Origin: Parahoeflea alexandrii
GTDB taxonomy: Bacteria > Pseudomonadota > Alphaproteobacteria > Rhizobiales > Rhizobiaceae
NCBI RefSeq assembly: GCF_027214025.1
Contig: NZ_JAPWHB010000009.1
Location: 1 to 64,000 of the forward strand
DNA: 64,000 nucleotides
Direction: 5' to 3'
Below, one piece after another: positions 46,412-56,199 of the stretch. Under the pieces are notes generated by a model. That model searched no databases. It saw only the letters and a list, made by a program, of their open reading frames with translations, and was not told the DNA's origin. Within the stretch, counting starts at the first letter, position 1, and the number at the start of each line of letters is the position of its first letter. The translations under genes and the position numbers were made by a program.

Positions 46412-46440
46412 TTGTCTACAACGCCCTGCGTCACTACGTT
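46412..46440 (+). promoter_or_regulatory. Candidate promoter of the cutA-like gene
   Basis: TTGTCT (46412-46417), 17 bases, TACGTT (46435-46440), 35 bases before the ATG at 46476. Lies in AT-richer DNA following the GTPase gene. Confidence 0.35.
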
Positions 46441-46475
46441 AGACGGTGAAATGTCAACAGAATAAAGAGGCTAGT

Positions 46476-46793
46476 ATGGCGACGATGGTCGGAACCACTG
46501 TATCTTCAATGGAAGAAGCACGAAAAATCGCGGCAGCGTGTGTCGAAGCAAAACTGGCAGCATGTGCGCATATAGACGAAATAAATAGCATGTTTTTTTG
46601 GGACGGTAAGGTCCAGGATGAGAAGGAATTCCGAGTTTTCCTGAAGACAACGGAATCATCGTACGATGAGATCGCAAAAATCATATTGCAACATCATAGC
46701 TACGAGGAACCCGCCATTTTTTGTATACCTATTACCCATGGGAGTGTAACATATTTAAAGTGGATCGATGACAATTCAACTCCAGTGAAATGA
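46476..46793 (+). CDS. cutA: CutA-like divalent-cation tolerance protein
   Basis: 105 residues from ATG 46476, with AAAGAGG upstream. The pattern EEARKIAAACVEAKLAACAH, then MFFWDGKVQDEKEFRVFLKT and HSYEEPAIFCIPI, is that of the trimeric CutA1 fold (KLAAC, W-x-G-K, YE.P). Function of CutA is debated: copper tolerance in E. coli, and PII-like signalling folds. GC is clearly lower than in the neighbours and codon use differs, suggesting that it arrived by transfer together with the next gene. ATGA overlap with the downstream gene. Confidence 0.82.
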   Translation: MATMVGTTVSSMEEARKIAAACVEAKLAACAHIDEINSMFFWDGKVQDEKEFRVFLKTTESSYDEIAKIILQHHSYEEPAIFCIPITHGSVTYLKWIDDNSTPVK

Positions 46794-47284
46794 TATTCGA
46801 CTTAAAAATCATTGAGATCGCGGCACAAGTCGCAACAATTTTCGCCTTATTCTTGGCAATAATTGGCTTTTTCAAGGAAAGAAGAATCCGAAAAGAGCTT
46901 CAATATAGAGCCAAGGTGTTGGTCTGGTCTGACATTGCGAAGATTCGAGGATTAATGACAGACCTCGAAAAACCGTGCGATGAGGGTTTTGATTACGGTA
47001 AGCATCAAGCGGTTGGCAAGCTGACATCAATGTATAGGGATAAGATCAGGCAGGTCTATGAGCTTTCGCCGAACGTTACGCCGAACGACATACAGTTGTG
47101 GCGAAAGTCTGGAAAAATTGCCTCGGACTGGCAAGAGGGATGTTTCTGGGAGGTATTTCCACAGGGCAATCTGGACAGCGTGGCTACATACAACAAATTT
47201 TCCGCGGTTGATGAATTACCAGAGACGCACTCGATGGCTGCAAAGCCAGTAGAAGCGAATAGGTCTAGTAGCGAACCGCTCTAA
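46790..47284 (+). CDS. Small single-pass membrane protein, unknown
   Basis: 164 residues, overlapping cutA by 4 bp. One N-terminal helix (IIEIAAQVATIFALFLAIIG) is followed by a basic, then helical cytoplasmic part (RRIRKELQYRAKVLVWSDIA) with WRKSGKIASDW in the middle. No family recognised. Low GC like cutA. Such TM-plus-helical proteins are common on mobile DNA. It may be a partner of the CutA-like protein. Confidence 0.55.
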   Translation: MIFDLKIIEIAAQVATIFALFLAIIGFFKERRIRKELQYRAKVLVWSDIAKIRGLMTDLEKPCDEGFDYGKHQAVGKLTSMYRDKIRQVYELSPNVTPNDIQLWRKSGKIASDWQEGCFWEVFPQGNLDSVATYNKFSAVDELPETHSMAAKPVEANRSSSEPL

Positions 47285-47307
47285 CGGGGTTTTGAGTCGA
47301 CCGTGAT

Positions 47308-47466
47308 CTACGCGATTTTGGCGGTTTGATTGATGATCGATGTGGCCCAGATTTGGAGCCAAAGAAGCCTGATCCATTTGAGGATGAGACGGAAGTTGTA
47401 TCCGATGGCAGCGAGGATCGGGTTGATGGCGTCGTCTTGTTCGTGGGCGAGGTAATTGCGGTCCAT
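47308..47466 (-). pseudogene. IS5-family transposase, C-terminal remnant
   Basis: The minus-strand frame ending at 47308 encodes MDRNYLAHEQDDAINPILAA followed by IGYNFRLILKWIRLLW. This is the typical end of IS5/IS1182-type transposases (R-N-x-L, D-A-I-N-x-x-L-A-A-x-G-Y-N-F). An in-frame stop lies directly upstream (47467-47469) and the rest of the element is missing. It marks an old insertion next to the low-GC cutA pair. Confidence 0.8.
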
Positions 47467-47689
47467 TCACGCTGGTTTCTTGCAAAAACGAATACTCCAG
47501 TTGCCTCAATCAGTCAGTCAATTCATAGGCTTGTGAATTCTTGACGGACGACTCCTGATCTCCGGGGAGCGATTGGCCGGGATATCCGCGCCGGGGCTTG
47601 CCATGCCATGAAATGCCGACGGTGCCCGGTGAAATCCGACCGGACGCCGCGCTTGTGTTGCCGGTTGCCGCGCCCCGAGGCGCGATGCC
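47467..47689. other. Gap without recognisable gene
   Basis: Together with the transposase remnant this makes 405 bases between the small membrane protein and the coiled-coil gene. Short frames exist but none has protein-like sequence. I find no terminator of usual form. Confidence 0.5.
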
Positions 47690-49924
47690 TCAGATCTCGC
47701 GCCTGAAATTCGGTCTGACCACCACCGGACGGCGGCGGCGCGGCCGCTGCGCCGGATTTTCCTCGGTCTGATCGAATGCCTCGGCCCCTGAAACAGCCAC
47801 TCCCGGCTGGGCCGCGATCGTCTTTCCGGCCTGCCTGTCTTCGCCGACAATGCGGGCAGCGGTTTCGCCTGGGACAGTGGCGGTATCGCGACTGTCACCA
47901 GCGATGCCGGCGTCGACGGCGGCGATTTCCGGTTCAGGCTGCGCATTCCTGTTCTCGACGGCTTCATTGTGCTTTCGGATCCGGCGCCCGACTTCCGCCA
48001 GACCCTGTTCCGATATCAGAATTCCACGGCTGGTTTTCCTGGCCAGCTGCTTGCGGAACAGGTTGTCGACGATCAGCCGCATCTGGCTGCGCATTTCGTG
48101 GGAATAGTCCTCGTCATAGAGCAGCGGCAACAGATAGCCCTGCTTGTCGAACACGGCGTTGAGGATCACGTTCTTGGCCGCGAGCACGGAATCCGGATCG
48201 TCGGATTTTGCATCGAGATCAAGGTCGGCCGTGTCGAAATCATCCTTGCGGCGCGAAGCCTTGGCCACGACATTGGCATCCCAGAACAGTTTTGCCAGCA
48301 GCAGCGACAGCTCCTGCAGCAGCGCCAGCAGTGCCGGGAAGTAATCCCGGGCCGATGCCGTTCCATTGAACAGCGCCTCGACCTTACCGATGGCCTTGCT
48401 GATCGCGTCCTGCGAGGGATTGATGCGATCGTAGAGACTGGCGAGATCCTCGCGGTAGGGGCCGCCCTCAAGGCCCCGCTGCTCGGCTGCGACAAGGCAG
48501 GTCTCCAGCACTTCCGCGCGCATCTGGTCATAGGCCCGGGTGATCGGCTTGAGCCGCTCGGAGCCGGACACATCCAGCATTTCCGTCCGCAGGTTGTCGA
48601 TGATCTGCTTGCGGCGGTCGGTTTCATCGCAGGCCTGGCCAAAGGCGGCCTGGTCGGTTTCCAGCGTTTCGATCTGCCGGAACACGGCCATCAGCGGCTG
48701 CGGCTCGCAGGCGGGAAGGTCGGAAACGGACTTGAGATCGGACAAGACCTCGGTGACCACCTGGCAATAGCTGGCGGTCTGCTCGAAGCTGGTCTGGGAT
48801 GGCGTGTCGATGAACGCGTTGACGCTTTGCAGGAATCCGTCGGCATCGAGGGTGTAGCCCGATGCAACGTCCTGGCTGAGCTGGGTCGTGGCGGACTCCA
48901 GCTCGGCGGTGATCTTGACCAGATCCGACTGCAGCGCGGCCTGCTGCTGATTTGCGTTGAGCAACTGGGTGCGCGCGGATTTGTATTCCTTGTCCGCATC
49001 CGCAAGCTCGGCCCGGGTTTCGGCAAGCTTTTCTCCCAGCGCCTTGTAACAGGTCCCGGCAAGCCCGCCGCCGGTGCCGGCGCGGCGACGGCGATTGCAG
49101 GCCGGGTCGCTCACCAGTTGACCGGCAAGCCCGTCGGCCAGAAGAACGGCCTTGTCATTCGGGGCCACACCGGGTTCGCCTTCCTCTTCCTTCAGCGCGG
49201 TTTCGAGTTTGCCGACCAGGTCGGCGGTGGCGGCCACGCGGGCCTGCTTTGCGGCAGCCTGCTGCTCGAGATTGCCGATCTGGGCCGCAAGTTTGGTCAG
49301 ATCCCGCTCGACTTCGCTTTGCCGGGTTGTCAACTGGGCCTGGCGGTTGCGCAGCTCGACCTTCTTGGCCTCGATCAGCGTCTGCAGTTCGGAGGCGATT
49401 TCCTTCTTCCTGTCGCGGTCGCGCAGCTCATCGGTCAGCGCTCCCATTCTGGCCGAATAGTCCTTCAGCGCTTCGTCGCCCAGCAATGCGGTCCTCTTGT
49501 CGGAATACCGGTCGTTCATTTCCTGGCTGATTTCATGGGCGTATAGCCCCATCTGCCGCAAATTGGTCTCGGCATTGGCAAGGTCGGAGCCGCCAACGCT
49601 AAGGAACTGCTGATGGTAGGAGGCGAAGGAGGAAATCCAGCAGATCGCCACGGCGACGAGATAGAACGGCATCACCAGGGCAACCTGTGTCAGCCGGTTG
49701 GAGGATATGCCGTCGCCCAGAACAAGCGAGGTGAAGGCCAGGAAGCCGACAGCAAGCGCGGTAATGCCGACCCAGGCATAGGTCTCGGTCATGAAAATGC
49801 GCGCGCCACCACTGGTCGCGTAAGCAGTCATGAAGAAGGCTACCGCGGCGAAGACAATAATAAATGCCTGCTTCAACCGTGTCGTACTTAGGACGGCATT
49901 TCCGTCATTGGGCTTCTTGTCCAT
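47690..49924 (-). CDS. Membrane coiled-coil protein of the envelope module
   Basis: 744 residues. Three N-terminal helices (about 18-40, 48-70, 80-103) anchor it. A long helical region with coiled-coil heptads follows (about 145-245 and 295-350, such as KKVELRNRQAQLTTRQSEVE and LNANQQQAALQSDLVKITAE). A loop holds paired Cys (DPACNRRRRAG, GTCYK) and further Cys (SYCQ, LPACEP, AFGQACDE, ETCL), suggesting disulfides and therefore a periplasmic location of this part. A fourth hydrophobic segment is near 535-555, followed by a polar C-terminus ending in arginines. No family recognised. Gene lies 37 bases downstream of the SEDS gene. It may be a scaffold of the complex. Confidence 0.65.
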   Translation of the reverse strand: MDKKPNDGNAVLSTTRLKQAFIIVFAAVAFFMTAYATSGGARIFMTETYAWVGITALAVGFLAFTSLVLGDGISSNRLTQVALVMPFYLVAVAICWISSFASYHQQFLSVGGSDLANAETNLRQMGLYAHEISQEMNDRYSDKRTALLGDEALKDYSARMGALTDELRDRDRKKEIASELQTLIEAKKVELRNRQAQLTTRQSEVERDLTKLAAQIGNLEQQAAAKQARVAATADLVGKLETALKEEEGEPGVAPNDKAVLLADGLAGQLVSDPACNRRRRAGTGGGLAGTCYKALGEKLAETRAELADADKEYKSARTQLLNANQQQAALQSDLVKITAELESATTQLSQDVASGYTLDADGFLQSVNAFIDTPSQTSFEQTASYCQVVTEVLSDLKSVSDLPACEPQPLMAVFRQIETLETDQAAFGQACDETDRRKQIIDNLRTEMLDVSGSERLKPITRAYDQMRAEVLETCLVAAEQRGLEGGPYREDLASLYDRINPSQDAISKAIGKVEALFNGTASARDYFPALLALLQELSLLLAKLFWDANVVAKASRRKDDFDTADLDLDAKSDDPDSVLAAKNVILNAVFDKQGYLLPLLYDEDYSHEMRSQMRLIVDNLFRKQLARKTSRGILISEQGLAEVGRRIRKHNEAVENRNAQPEPEIAAVDAGIAGDSRDTATVPGETAARIVGEDRQAGKTIAAQPGVAVSGAEAFDQTEENPAQRPRRRRPVVVRPNFRREI

Positions 49925-49961
49925 CTCAACGCCTGCTCCCTTGACTCAAACACTAACGGCA

Positions 49962-52900
49962 TCAACCCCGGCGTCGTGGCGGTATACGAATTGTTAACAC
50001 GGGTGCTTTCATTCCTGCAAGGCGAGTTGCCACGAGGAGCACCAGCGACGCCGGGATTGCCATGAAAAGATGATGACTTGTACCTGCCGACAGCCAGGTC
50101 ATCGGCTGCCCCATGACGGGCAGCAGCCCGAATGCGTTCGACCACGCCAGGATCCACTGCATCAGGAACAGCATGCCTGCGCCAAGCGCAATGCACGCCA
50201 GCGCCTGGTCCGCGCCGGTCTCGACCGGATCCCGCGACCGCTTGGCCTGGAGCTTCAGATAGAGCCCGATGACGAAGAAGATGAAACAGGCCTGAAGGGC
50301 GATCAGCAGCGTGGCTGCGGCATTGCCATGGCGGGTTGCGATATAGGTCGCGGCAAAGTCGCTCTGCACCACAGGCACGCAATGCGGCCTGACCGGCCCC
50401 TTCAGGGTCGAGGGCGTGCACCGGAGCGTTTCGGCCTGCTGCGCCTCGTCCGGGCAGGAAATCCCCAGGCTCCTGGAAATTCCGTCGCCAAGCCATCCAA
50501 CCGCGTAACCGATATTGTAGGGCGCCGCGGTCAGCTCTGTGCTGAGCCCGCATGGCGCATTGGCCAGCGTCGCGCGCGAACGCAGGACGTGGAAGTTCAT
50601 ATCCCTGAGAACGAGCTGCCGCGGCTCCTCGTAGCCGCCGGTGCGGCCAAAGCGCAGATCGGCCCAGCTCATCAGCCGCTCCACCGGCAGCCGGCGTCCT
50701 TCGCCCAGAACCTTTTCCAACTCGGTGATCTGCTTGTCGGGTCCGTCGAACCAGGACCAGTCCTGCACCCCGAGCCCGGCCTTCGCCGGCACGTCCCTGA
50801 GCGCCACAGCCATGACCAGGGCGATGAGCGGCGCGGCAATTGCCACGCGCGCAAGCGTCCAGTTCACGCGGTTCCGCATCGCAACGGCGAATGCAATGGT
50901 GCCGAGACATGCCACCGCGATTGCCAGGATCACCATCTCGTTGCGCATGAGCGCCCAGGTGCCCATCAGCGCCAGCGGCAGGCCGAGCAGCAGGATGAAC
51001 ACGGCACGTGGGACGGCCATTGTCCTGACGAGCAGGACAAGGACCAGCATCAGGGCCACACCTGCCGCAATCGTATACTCGACCTTCCCCATCACCAGAT
51101 CGATGATCATCCGGCCCTGGTCGGTTGAAAGCAGCGGCGCGAGAATAATGGCCGCGAACAGCAGCAGCAGCAGCAGGAACTGGCTTGAACTCAGGCGGAA
51201 ATCCTGGATGGAAGGGACATAGGACAGCGGGATCCGCCTGATGTCCCTCAGGTCGTCGAACTCTTCCTCCCGGATCCGCCAGCCGATTGCCATCACCCCG
51301 ACGACCGCGGTGATCCCGGTCGCCGAGCTGATGATGATCAATGGCGAGTAATCGGACTTCACGGCCGGCACGAACAGCAGGGCCGTGATGAACAGGACCG
51401 ATAGAACAACCCCGATAAGTGTTATCCCGAACCAGGCCTGCGCGAGCAGGCGGGCGCGGATCAGCCATTGGGCCAGCATCGCCCCCAGAAGCACGACGAT
51501 GGCGAATTTTCCCGCCTCGACCGGCTGGATCGAGCCACCCAGACCTGTCTGGTTGCCAAGAAAGAACCAGGCCGCGAACAATGCAAACACGATGGCGAGC
51601 AGCCACATGGTGGGAGAAAAGAAGGACGGACGGCCGGCAAAATCATTGCCGATCCTGAGCTTCAGCGCCGTCGGAGACACGATGGTCAGCGCCATGACGA
51701 ACAGCGGCAGGATGTCGAGCACGACCAGCTTGTGCTTGATGAAGAAGCGTTCCCAGTCGGTGTTGGGTCCTTCCGCGCTGAGACTGAACATGGAGATCGA
51801 GCTCAATGCGATGATGGCGGTCAGGACGAGCCAGAAGACGGAGAGGCTGGCGCCGCCGGAGCGGTCAAGCGTGACGACGATCGTCGCGCAGACCCACAGG
51901 GCGCCCATTGCATAAAACAGCCATCGAGAGGCATCCGGAATCTCGGTGACCATCCGCGCGATCGCGACCAGATCGGGAAGAAGCGCGAGGGTGAGCACGA
52001 AACCGCCGGCGAGAACCAGGAACGCCGCCCGCACGATGCTGCCGTTGGAACGCCAGATCGTGGCGCCGGGAACCGCCAGCACGATCAGCAGGGACAGGCA
52101 GATCGCGGCTCCCCTGGCCAGTATCTCGGCGCTGACAAGGCCTTCCGGGCTGGCCACGAACAGCCGGTCGAGGGTCGAGGGCAGCTGCAGCTTGGCAACC
52201 TCGATGCTCGCTCCGTCCGGCAGCGCGTTGGGCGAACTGTCGAGCGGCGGCGGGCAATCTTCCGCGGAAGCGGTTTCCACATCGCTTTCGGACGACTGGG
52301 CGCACACGCTCTGGTCAAACAGCGCCGCCCGGCGGTTGGGCTGAATGTGGACTTCCCAGCCACCCTGCTGCAGCGGGGCCGCATCGATCGAGTAACGGGT
52401 CTTGCCGGCGGTGAAATGCGTGACCGGCGGATAATCAAGTGGCGCGGTGGAGGCAACCGGCACCTCGATGCCGGTGCGGCCATAGTTCTGGCGTATCCGC
52501 TTGCCATCCAGCCAGGTCTCGAAGCTGACCGGGACCAGTTGGGCGTCGCGGTAGATCGACACGAACAGACGGTCGTCCGAGAGGTTCTTGCGGACGATGA
52601 ATTCGAGCTCCGGGTTGGCGCGCGGCATGGCCACCAGGGCGTAGCTGTGCATCGTGCAATCGACCTCGCCGCCCAGCACGGCAATCGTCGCCCGGCCTTT
52701 TCTCCGCAGCAGATCGCTGAGCCCGATCGGCTCGAGCAAGCTGGACAGCTTGCCCACGACATAGGTGCTGAGCCTGTTGGCCTGCGAGACCACACGGCTT
52801 GCCGTTCCCTGCTCGTAGCAGGCCCCGGCCGGCTCGCCGTTGACGAGGATCTCCGCGCCGTCCTCATAGACCACGGCGGTCGAGGTGTTGCCGGCCCAGT

Positions 52901-53357
52901 CTTCGACGGCGAATTCGATCCCGCCGTCATCGGCCACTGCGATCTTGACGAATTGCGAACCGGCGGAAAGCAGCGTGTAGGCGCCTTTTCCCCGGGAGAT
53001 CTCGTAGCGCTCGCTCGACCCCTCTTCGGTCTTGCCGCCGAATTCGACATTGAGATCGCGAAGTTCCGCCACCCGGCTGATCAGCAGCCGGCCGTTTTCA
53101 GATGCGCGCAGCCGGACATGCTGCAACTCCGCCGAGCGGGCGCCGGCCGGCTGAAGCAGTTCGGCCCGCCCGAGCACGACTTCCTCGCCTTTCGGGATCG
53201 TCAGCTTCAGATCCTTGAGCGAACTGAAATGCGGCGCGTGCTCTGCGGCGGTTTGAAGGGCAAACATCCACCAGACGATCACCACCATTGTTGCAAGCCC
53301 GAGGGCGAGGCGCATCAGAATGGCGAGGACCGAAGTGATGGAGCGGACGAGTTTCAT
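49962..53357 (-). CDS. Divergent SEDS (FtsW/RodA-type) polymerase with large N-terminal domain
   Basis: 1131 residues. One helix (about 13-33), a predicted extracytoplasmic region (about 35-405) with Cys residues and beta-rich sequence, then about 17 helices. The C-terminal half matches SEDS landmarks: GLGGSIQPVEAGKFAIVVLL at 605-624 corresponds to the family's IQPSE-x-x-K, SDY at 668-670 to the Asp-Leu-Gly region, QSDFAATYIATRHG at 998-1011 to the TDFIFAVIGEELG box, and LLPVMGQPMTWLSAGTSH at 1078-1095 to the LP-x-TG-x-x-LPF-x-S-x-GGSS box. Known SEDS proteins are peptidoglycan glycosyltransferases paired with a class B PBP, and the PBP gene is directly upstream, overlapping by 4 bp. Additional helices and the N-terminal domain are not normal. 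Catalytic competence is unproven. Confidence 0.85.
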   Translation of the reverse strand: MKLVRSITSVLAILMRLALGLATMVVIVWWMFALQTAAEHAPHFSSLKDLKLTIPKGEEVVLGRAELLQPAGARSAELQHVRLRASENGRLLISRVAELRDLNVEFGGKTEEGSSERYEISRGKGAYTLLSAGSQFVKIAVADDGGIEFAVEDWAGNTSTAVVYEDGAEILVNGEPAGACYEQGTASRVVSQANRLSTYVVGKLSSLLEPIGLSDLLRRKGRATIAVLGGEVDCTMHSYALVAMPRANPELEFIVRKNLSDDRLFVSIYRDAQLVPVSFETWLDGKRIRQNYGRTGIEVPVASTAPLDYPPVTHFTAGKTRYSIDAAPLQQGGWEVHIQPNRRAALFDQSVCAQSSESDVETASAEDCPPPLDSSPNALPDGASIEVAKLQLPSTLDRLFVASPEGLVSAEILARGAAICLSLLIVLAVPGATIWRSNGSIVRAAFLVLAGGFVLTLALLPDLVAIARMVTEIPDASRWLFYAMGALWVCATIVVTLDRSGGASLSVFWLVLTAIIALSSISMFSLSAEGPNTDWERFFIKHKLVVLDILPLFVMALTIVSPTALKLRIGNDFAGRPSFFSPTMWLLAIVFALFAAWFFLGNQTGLGGSIQPVEAGKFAIVVLLGAMLAQWLIRARLLAQAWFGITLIGVVLSVLFITALLFVPAVKSDYSPLIIISSATGITAVVGVMAIGWRIREEEFDDLRDIRRIPLSYVPSIQDFRLSSSQFLLLLLLFAAIILAPLLSTDQGRMIIDLVMGKVEYTIAAGVALMLVLVLLVRTMAVPRAVFILLLGLPLALMGTWALMRNEMVILAIAVACLGTIAFAVAMRNRVNWTLARVAIAAPLIALVMAVALRDVPAKAGLGVQDWSWFDGPDKQITELEKVLGEGRRLPVERLMSWADLRFGRTGGYEEPRQLVLRDMNFHVLRSRATLANAPCGLSTELTAAPYNIGYAVGWLGDGISRSLGISCPDEAQQAETLRCTPSTLKGPVRPHCVPVVQSDFAATYIATRHGNAAATLLIALQACFIFFVIGLYLKLQAKRSRDPVETGADQALACIALGAGMLFLMQWILAWSNAFGLLPVMGQPMTWLSAGTSHHLFMAIPASLVLLVATRLAGMKAPVLTIRIPPRRRG

Positions 53358-56194
53358 TTGCCCGCCTCGTACAGGGCGAGGAGGAAATCCCGGACGATGG
53401 GCCCGCAGACCGAACCGCCGTAGCTTGGAGAAAACGCCACCCGGCAGGCAAACGCAATCCGCTGATCAAAGCCGGGCAGACCGGCCTGGGGCTCGACATA
53501 CCCGACCAGCCAGGAAGCGTATCGTCCGTCCGGCGGGGAATTCGCATGGCCAAACACCGGCGCGGTTCCGGTTTTTGCGAAAATCGCATTCCGCAGTTCC
53601 TCGGGAATCTTGGCAAAGGCGCTGCGCGAGGTCCCGCCCTGCTTGCGGATGACGGCGCCCATGCCATCGCGTATTTCCCGCAAGAGCTGGTCCGCCAGCG
53701 CCTGCTTATCCGGCGGCGCAACCAGCAGCGGCTCGCCTTCCAGCGGATCATCCGTCGGGCCGCGTTCTGCCCGCGGCACGAGGTGGGGCCTGACAATCCG
53801 GCCCGACGCCACGGAGGCTGCGACCGACGCCATTGCCAGCGGGCTGGCACTGACACTGAGGCCGATGCCGCCGCGCGCCAGTCTCAGCCGTCGCGGTTCA
53901 CCGGGAGGCACCGGCAACCCGGCTTCAACGATCACAGGGCTGGCCCGGCCGCGCCCGGTCGCCGGATAATTCACATCCAGGATATCAAGCGCGCTCTTGC
54001 GTTCGACCGCCTCGGGACTGCGAGCGGCAGGGAAAAACCTTTCGGCCTCTTTGGCCAGCAGGAGATCGGGGACAAGACGGGTGTGCTCGAACCCGGTTTC
54101 CGGATCCACCAGCTTGTCCGCATCGAGATACATGGCGATGCCGGCGAAATAGAGGTTCGAGGACCGCTTGATCGCCTCGCACATGCCGCTGCGCTTGGTC
54201 TTGGTGTCGCCACATCCACTTTCGACCCCGGTTTCCTCTATGTGGCTGATGCCGCTGCGCACGCCGGCGGAAGAGGCCGAGTTGCCCATGCAGAAGACAA
54301 TGCCGCCGCGCGCACCGGGGATTGGCAGGGCATTGAGCTTTTTCGGATCGCGCTCCTCGTAGTCGGGCTTGCAACGTCCGTTGAAGGAGGGGCGGGTGGC
54401 GACGATGCCGAACAGATCGGCAATTTCGGAGGGGCTCGCCGTCCCGAGCAGGACGCTCTCCAGCGCCTTGTCGCCGCTGTCGATGACATACTGGCTTGCC
54501 GCCAGCGCAGTGATCAGCTTGAACGACGAGCCGGGCGTGCCGCGAAGGTCATAGTTGCGCCAGGCATAGGCCGCCAGCGGGCTCTTGGACGCCGCCGTCA
54601 GCTCCAGCGTCTCGATGTCCCAGGAGGACATCCCGGTTCGCGGCTGCGGCAGGCTGGCTACGGCAAGCACATTGCCGGCATCCTCGCCGTCCGCATCGAG
54701 AATGACGAGATCGGCCCGCCGGCTGCATCGCTCCTCGTCGCCGGGGCACTTGTAGTTCTCGGCCAGCGCCGCAAGCGCTTTCTCCTGGTAGTCCGGGATG
54801 ATGGTCAGGGACGGATTTTCGCCCGCATCGGTTCGGGTCAGGGCCGCGGCAACCGATCCGGAATCCCCGGTCCCCAGCCCCAGCAAGGGCGCGAGACCCA
54901 TCTCGAAAGCGTTCTGCGTCAGCGCGCCTTGCGAATCGAGAACCGGCAGGTCACCCAAGGCCAGGCCGGTCAGGGGCTCGGACTGCCGCTCGACCCTCTG
55001 GTTGCCGGGAACGTTCCAGTCAAGATCGCAGCCCGTATCAGGGCGGCCCCTCGCGGATCCGCCAACTTCAAAACCTGCGAGGTTGCAGGCAACCCGGATG
55101 CGTCCGAAACCGAGCGAGACTTTCTCGTCAGCGGCTTCCGGCGCGCCTTTCTCGCGACTGGCGATATAGCGCCGGAGCCCGCGGTCGATCCTGATCGAGG
55201 GTTCGATGACCAGCTCGAGATCAACCACCCGTCCCTTCGGCTCGGTCAGAGTGATCAGCGAGCCGGTCGGCCGGCCGCGGGGACTTTCGCCCTCGCAGCG
55301 CACCCGGTGGCCCGTCCCGCGGGAATCGTCGGCGCAGTAGATTGCCAGCGATGCCAGCTGTGCCTGCCCTGCAAGCTGGCGCACGTCCTGCGGCCCCGTG
55401 GCAGGATCGATTTTCAGAGGCGAGCCGTTGACCGAGATCGAACGCACCGCTCCGATTGTGCGAATGCTGACCGGCATCTCGCCGAACGCCATGGTGGTCC
55501 TGAACCGGTATTCGCCGGATTCGCCGGTCTGGGTGTCGATGACCGGCGTGATGACTTTCCAGTCGCCGAAGAAACTGTCGGTCTCGCTGGCCAGGAAGGC
55601 ATAGTCGAACTGGGAAATCGTCGCCGTGGTGATCGACTGGACCGCCCTGCCGTCAGTTGCAATCGTCGCATCCCACTTGTTGGGCAGGCAGCGCGGCGGC
55701 ACGAACAGCCGGGCCGTGCTGATGCCGTCGGCGCAGGCCACGCCCTCGTCGGATTTCCGCGCATTGCCGGCTTCACGGTTGTCCGAGACCGAGACGATCC
55801 GGTAGCTCTGGTTGAAATTGGCGACTTCCTGGCGAATCCGTTCGCCCTGGGCCGACTCGCAGAGTTCGCGGACATATTTACGGCCGGCTTCGCCCGCCGG
55901 ACCGGAGACCAGCGTCACGGTCTCGGGCGAGCGCATCGCCAGAGTGTTGCAGGGTGCATGCCCCAGCGCGACCGACACCCCGTCCCGGATCGGCCAGATC
56001 GCACCGCCATCGACCAGGAAGTCGAAGGTCGTCGCATCGAAGGCCAGGGCGCTGGGGATCTCGACCCGTTCCATCCAGATCCGGTTGACCCTGAAGGTGT
56101 CGACGAAAAAGTAGGCGCCCAGATAGAGAAGACCGGCAATCAGCGACAGCACGGCAATCTGAAAATAGCGCACGCCGATCAGCCTGGTTCTCAT
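53354..56194 (-). CDS. Class B penicillin-binding protein, transpeptidase motifs intact
   Basis: 946 residues: one N-terminal helix (about 10-31), a long non-catalytic part (about 35-540) with several Cys, and a C-terminal transpeptidase domain. The three active-site motifs are all present: Ser-Ser-Phe-Lys at 556-559 (in TPGSSFKLITALA), Ser-Ser-Asn at 678-680 (in KRSSNLYFAG) and Lys-Thr-Gly-Thr-Ala at 874-878. Order and spacing are those of PBP2/FtsI-type enzymes. At 946 residues it is about 300 longer than those, mostly in the N-terminal part. It should cross-link peptidoglycan in the periplasm with the overlapping SEDS gene product. It would be expected to bind beta-lactams. Confidence 0.9.
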   Translation of the reverse strand: MRTRLIGVRYFQIAVLSLIAGLLYLGAYFFVDTFRVNRIWMERVEIPSALAFDATTFDFLVDGGAIWPIRDGVSVALGHAPCNTLAMRSPETVTLVSGPAGEAGRKYVRELCESAQGERIRQEVANFNQSYRIVSVSDNREAGNARKSDEGVACADGISTARLFVPPRCLPNKWDATIATDGRAVQSITTATISQFDYAFLASETDSFFGDWKVITPVIDTQTGESGEYRFRTTMAFGEMPVSIRTIGAVRSISVNGSPLKIDPATGPQDVRQLAGQAQLASLAIYCADDSRGTGHRVRCEGESPRGRPTGSLITLTEPKGRVVDLELVIEPSIRIDRGLRRYIASREKGAPEAADEKVSLGFGRIRVACNLAGFEVGGSARGRPDTGCDLDWNVPGNQRVERQSEPLTGLALGDLPVLDSQGALTQNAFEMGLAPLLGLGTGDSGSVAAALTRTDAGENPSLTIIPDYQEKALAALAENYKCPGDEERCSRRADLVILDADGEDAGNVLAVASLPQPRTGMSSWDIETLELTAASKSPLAAYAWRNYDLRGTPGSSFKLITALAASQYVIDSGDKALESVLLGTASPSEIADLFGIVATRPSFNGRCKPDYEERDPKKLNALPIPGARGGIVFCMGNSASSAGVRSGISHIEETGVESGCGDTKTKRSGMCEAIKRSSNLYFAGIAMYLDADKLVDPETGFEHTRLVPDLLLAKEAERFFPAARSPEAVERKSALDILDVNYPATGRGRASPVIVEAGLPVPPGEPRRLRLARGGIGLSVSASPLAMASVAASVASGRIVRPHLVPRAERGPTDDPLEGEPLLVAPPDKQALADQLLREIRDGMGAVIRKQGGTSRSAFAKIPEELRNAIFAKTGTAPVFGHANSPPDGRYASWLVGYVEPQAGLPGFDQRIAFACRVAFSPSYGGSVCGPIVRDFLLALYEAGK

Positions 56195-56199
56195 CGGCC

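Noticed and set aside
49888-51606. 572-codon minus-strand frame in a second phase
   Set aside because: Out-of-frame overlap with the SEDS gene; composition is that of a shadow.
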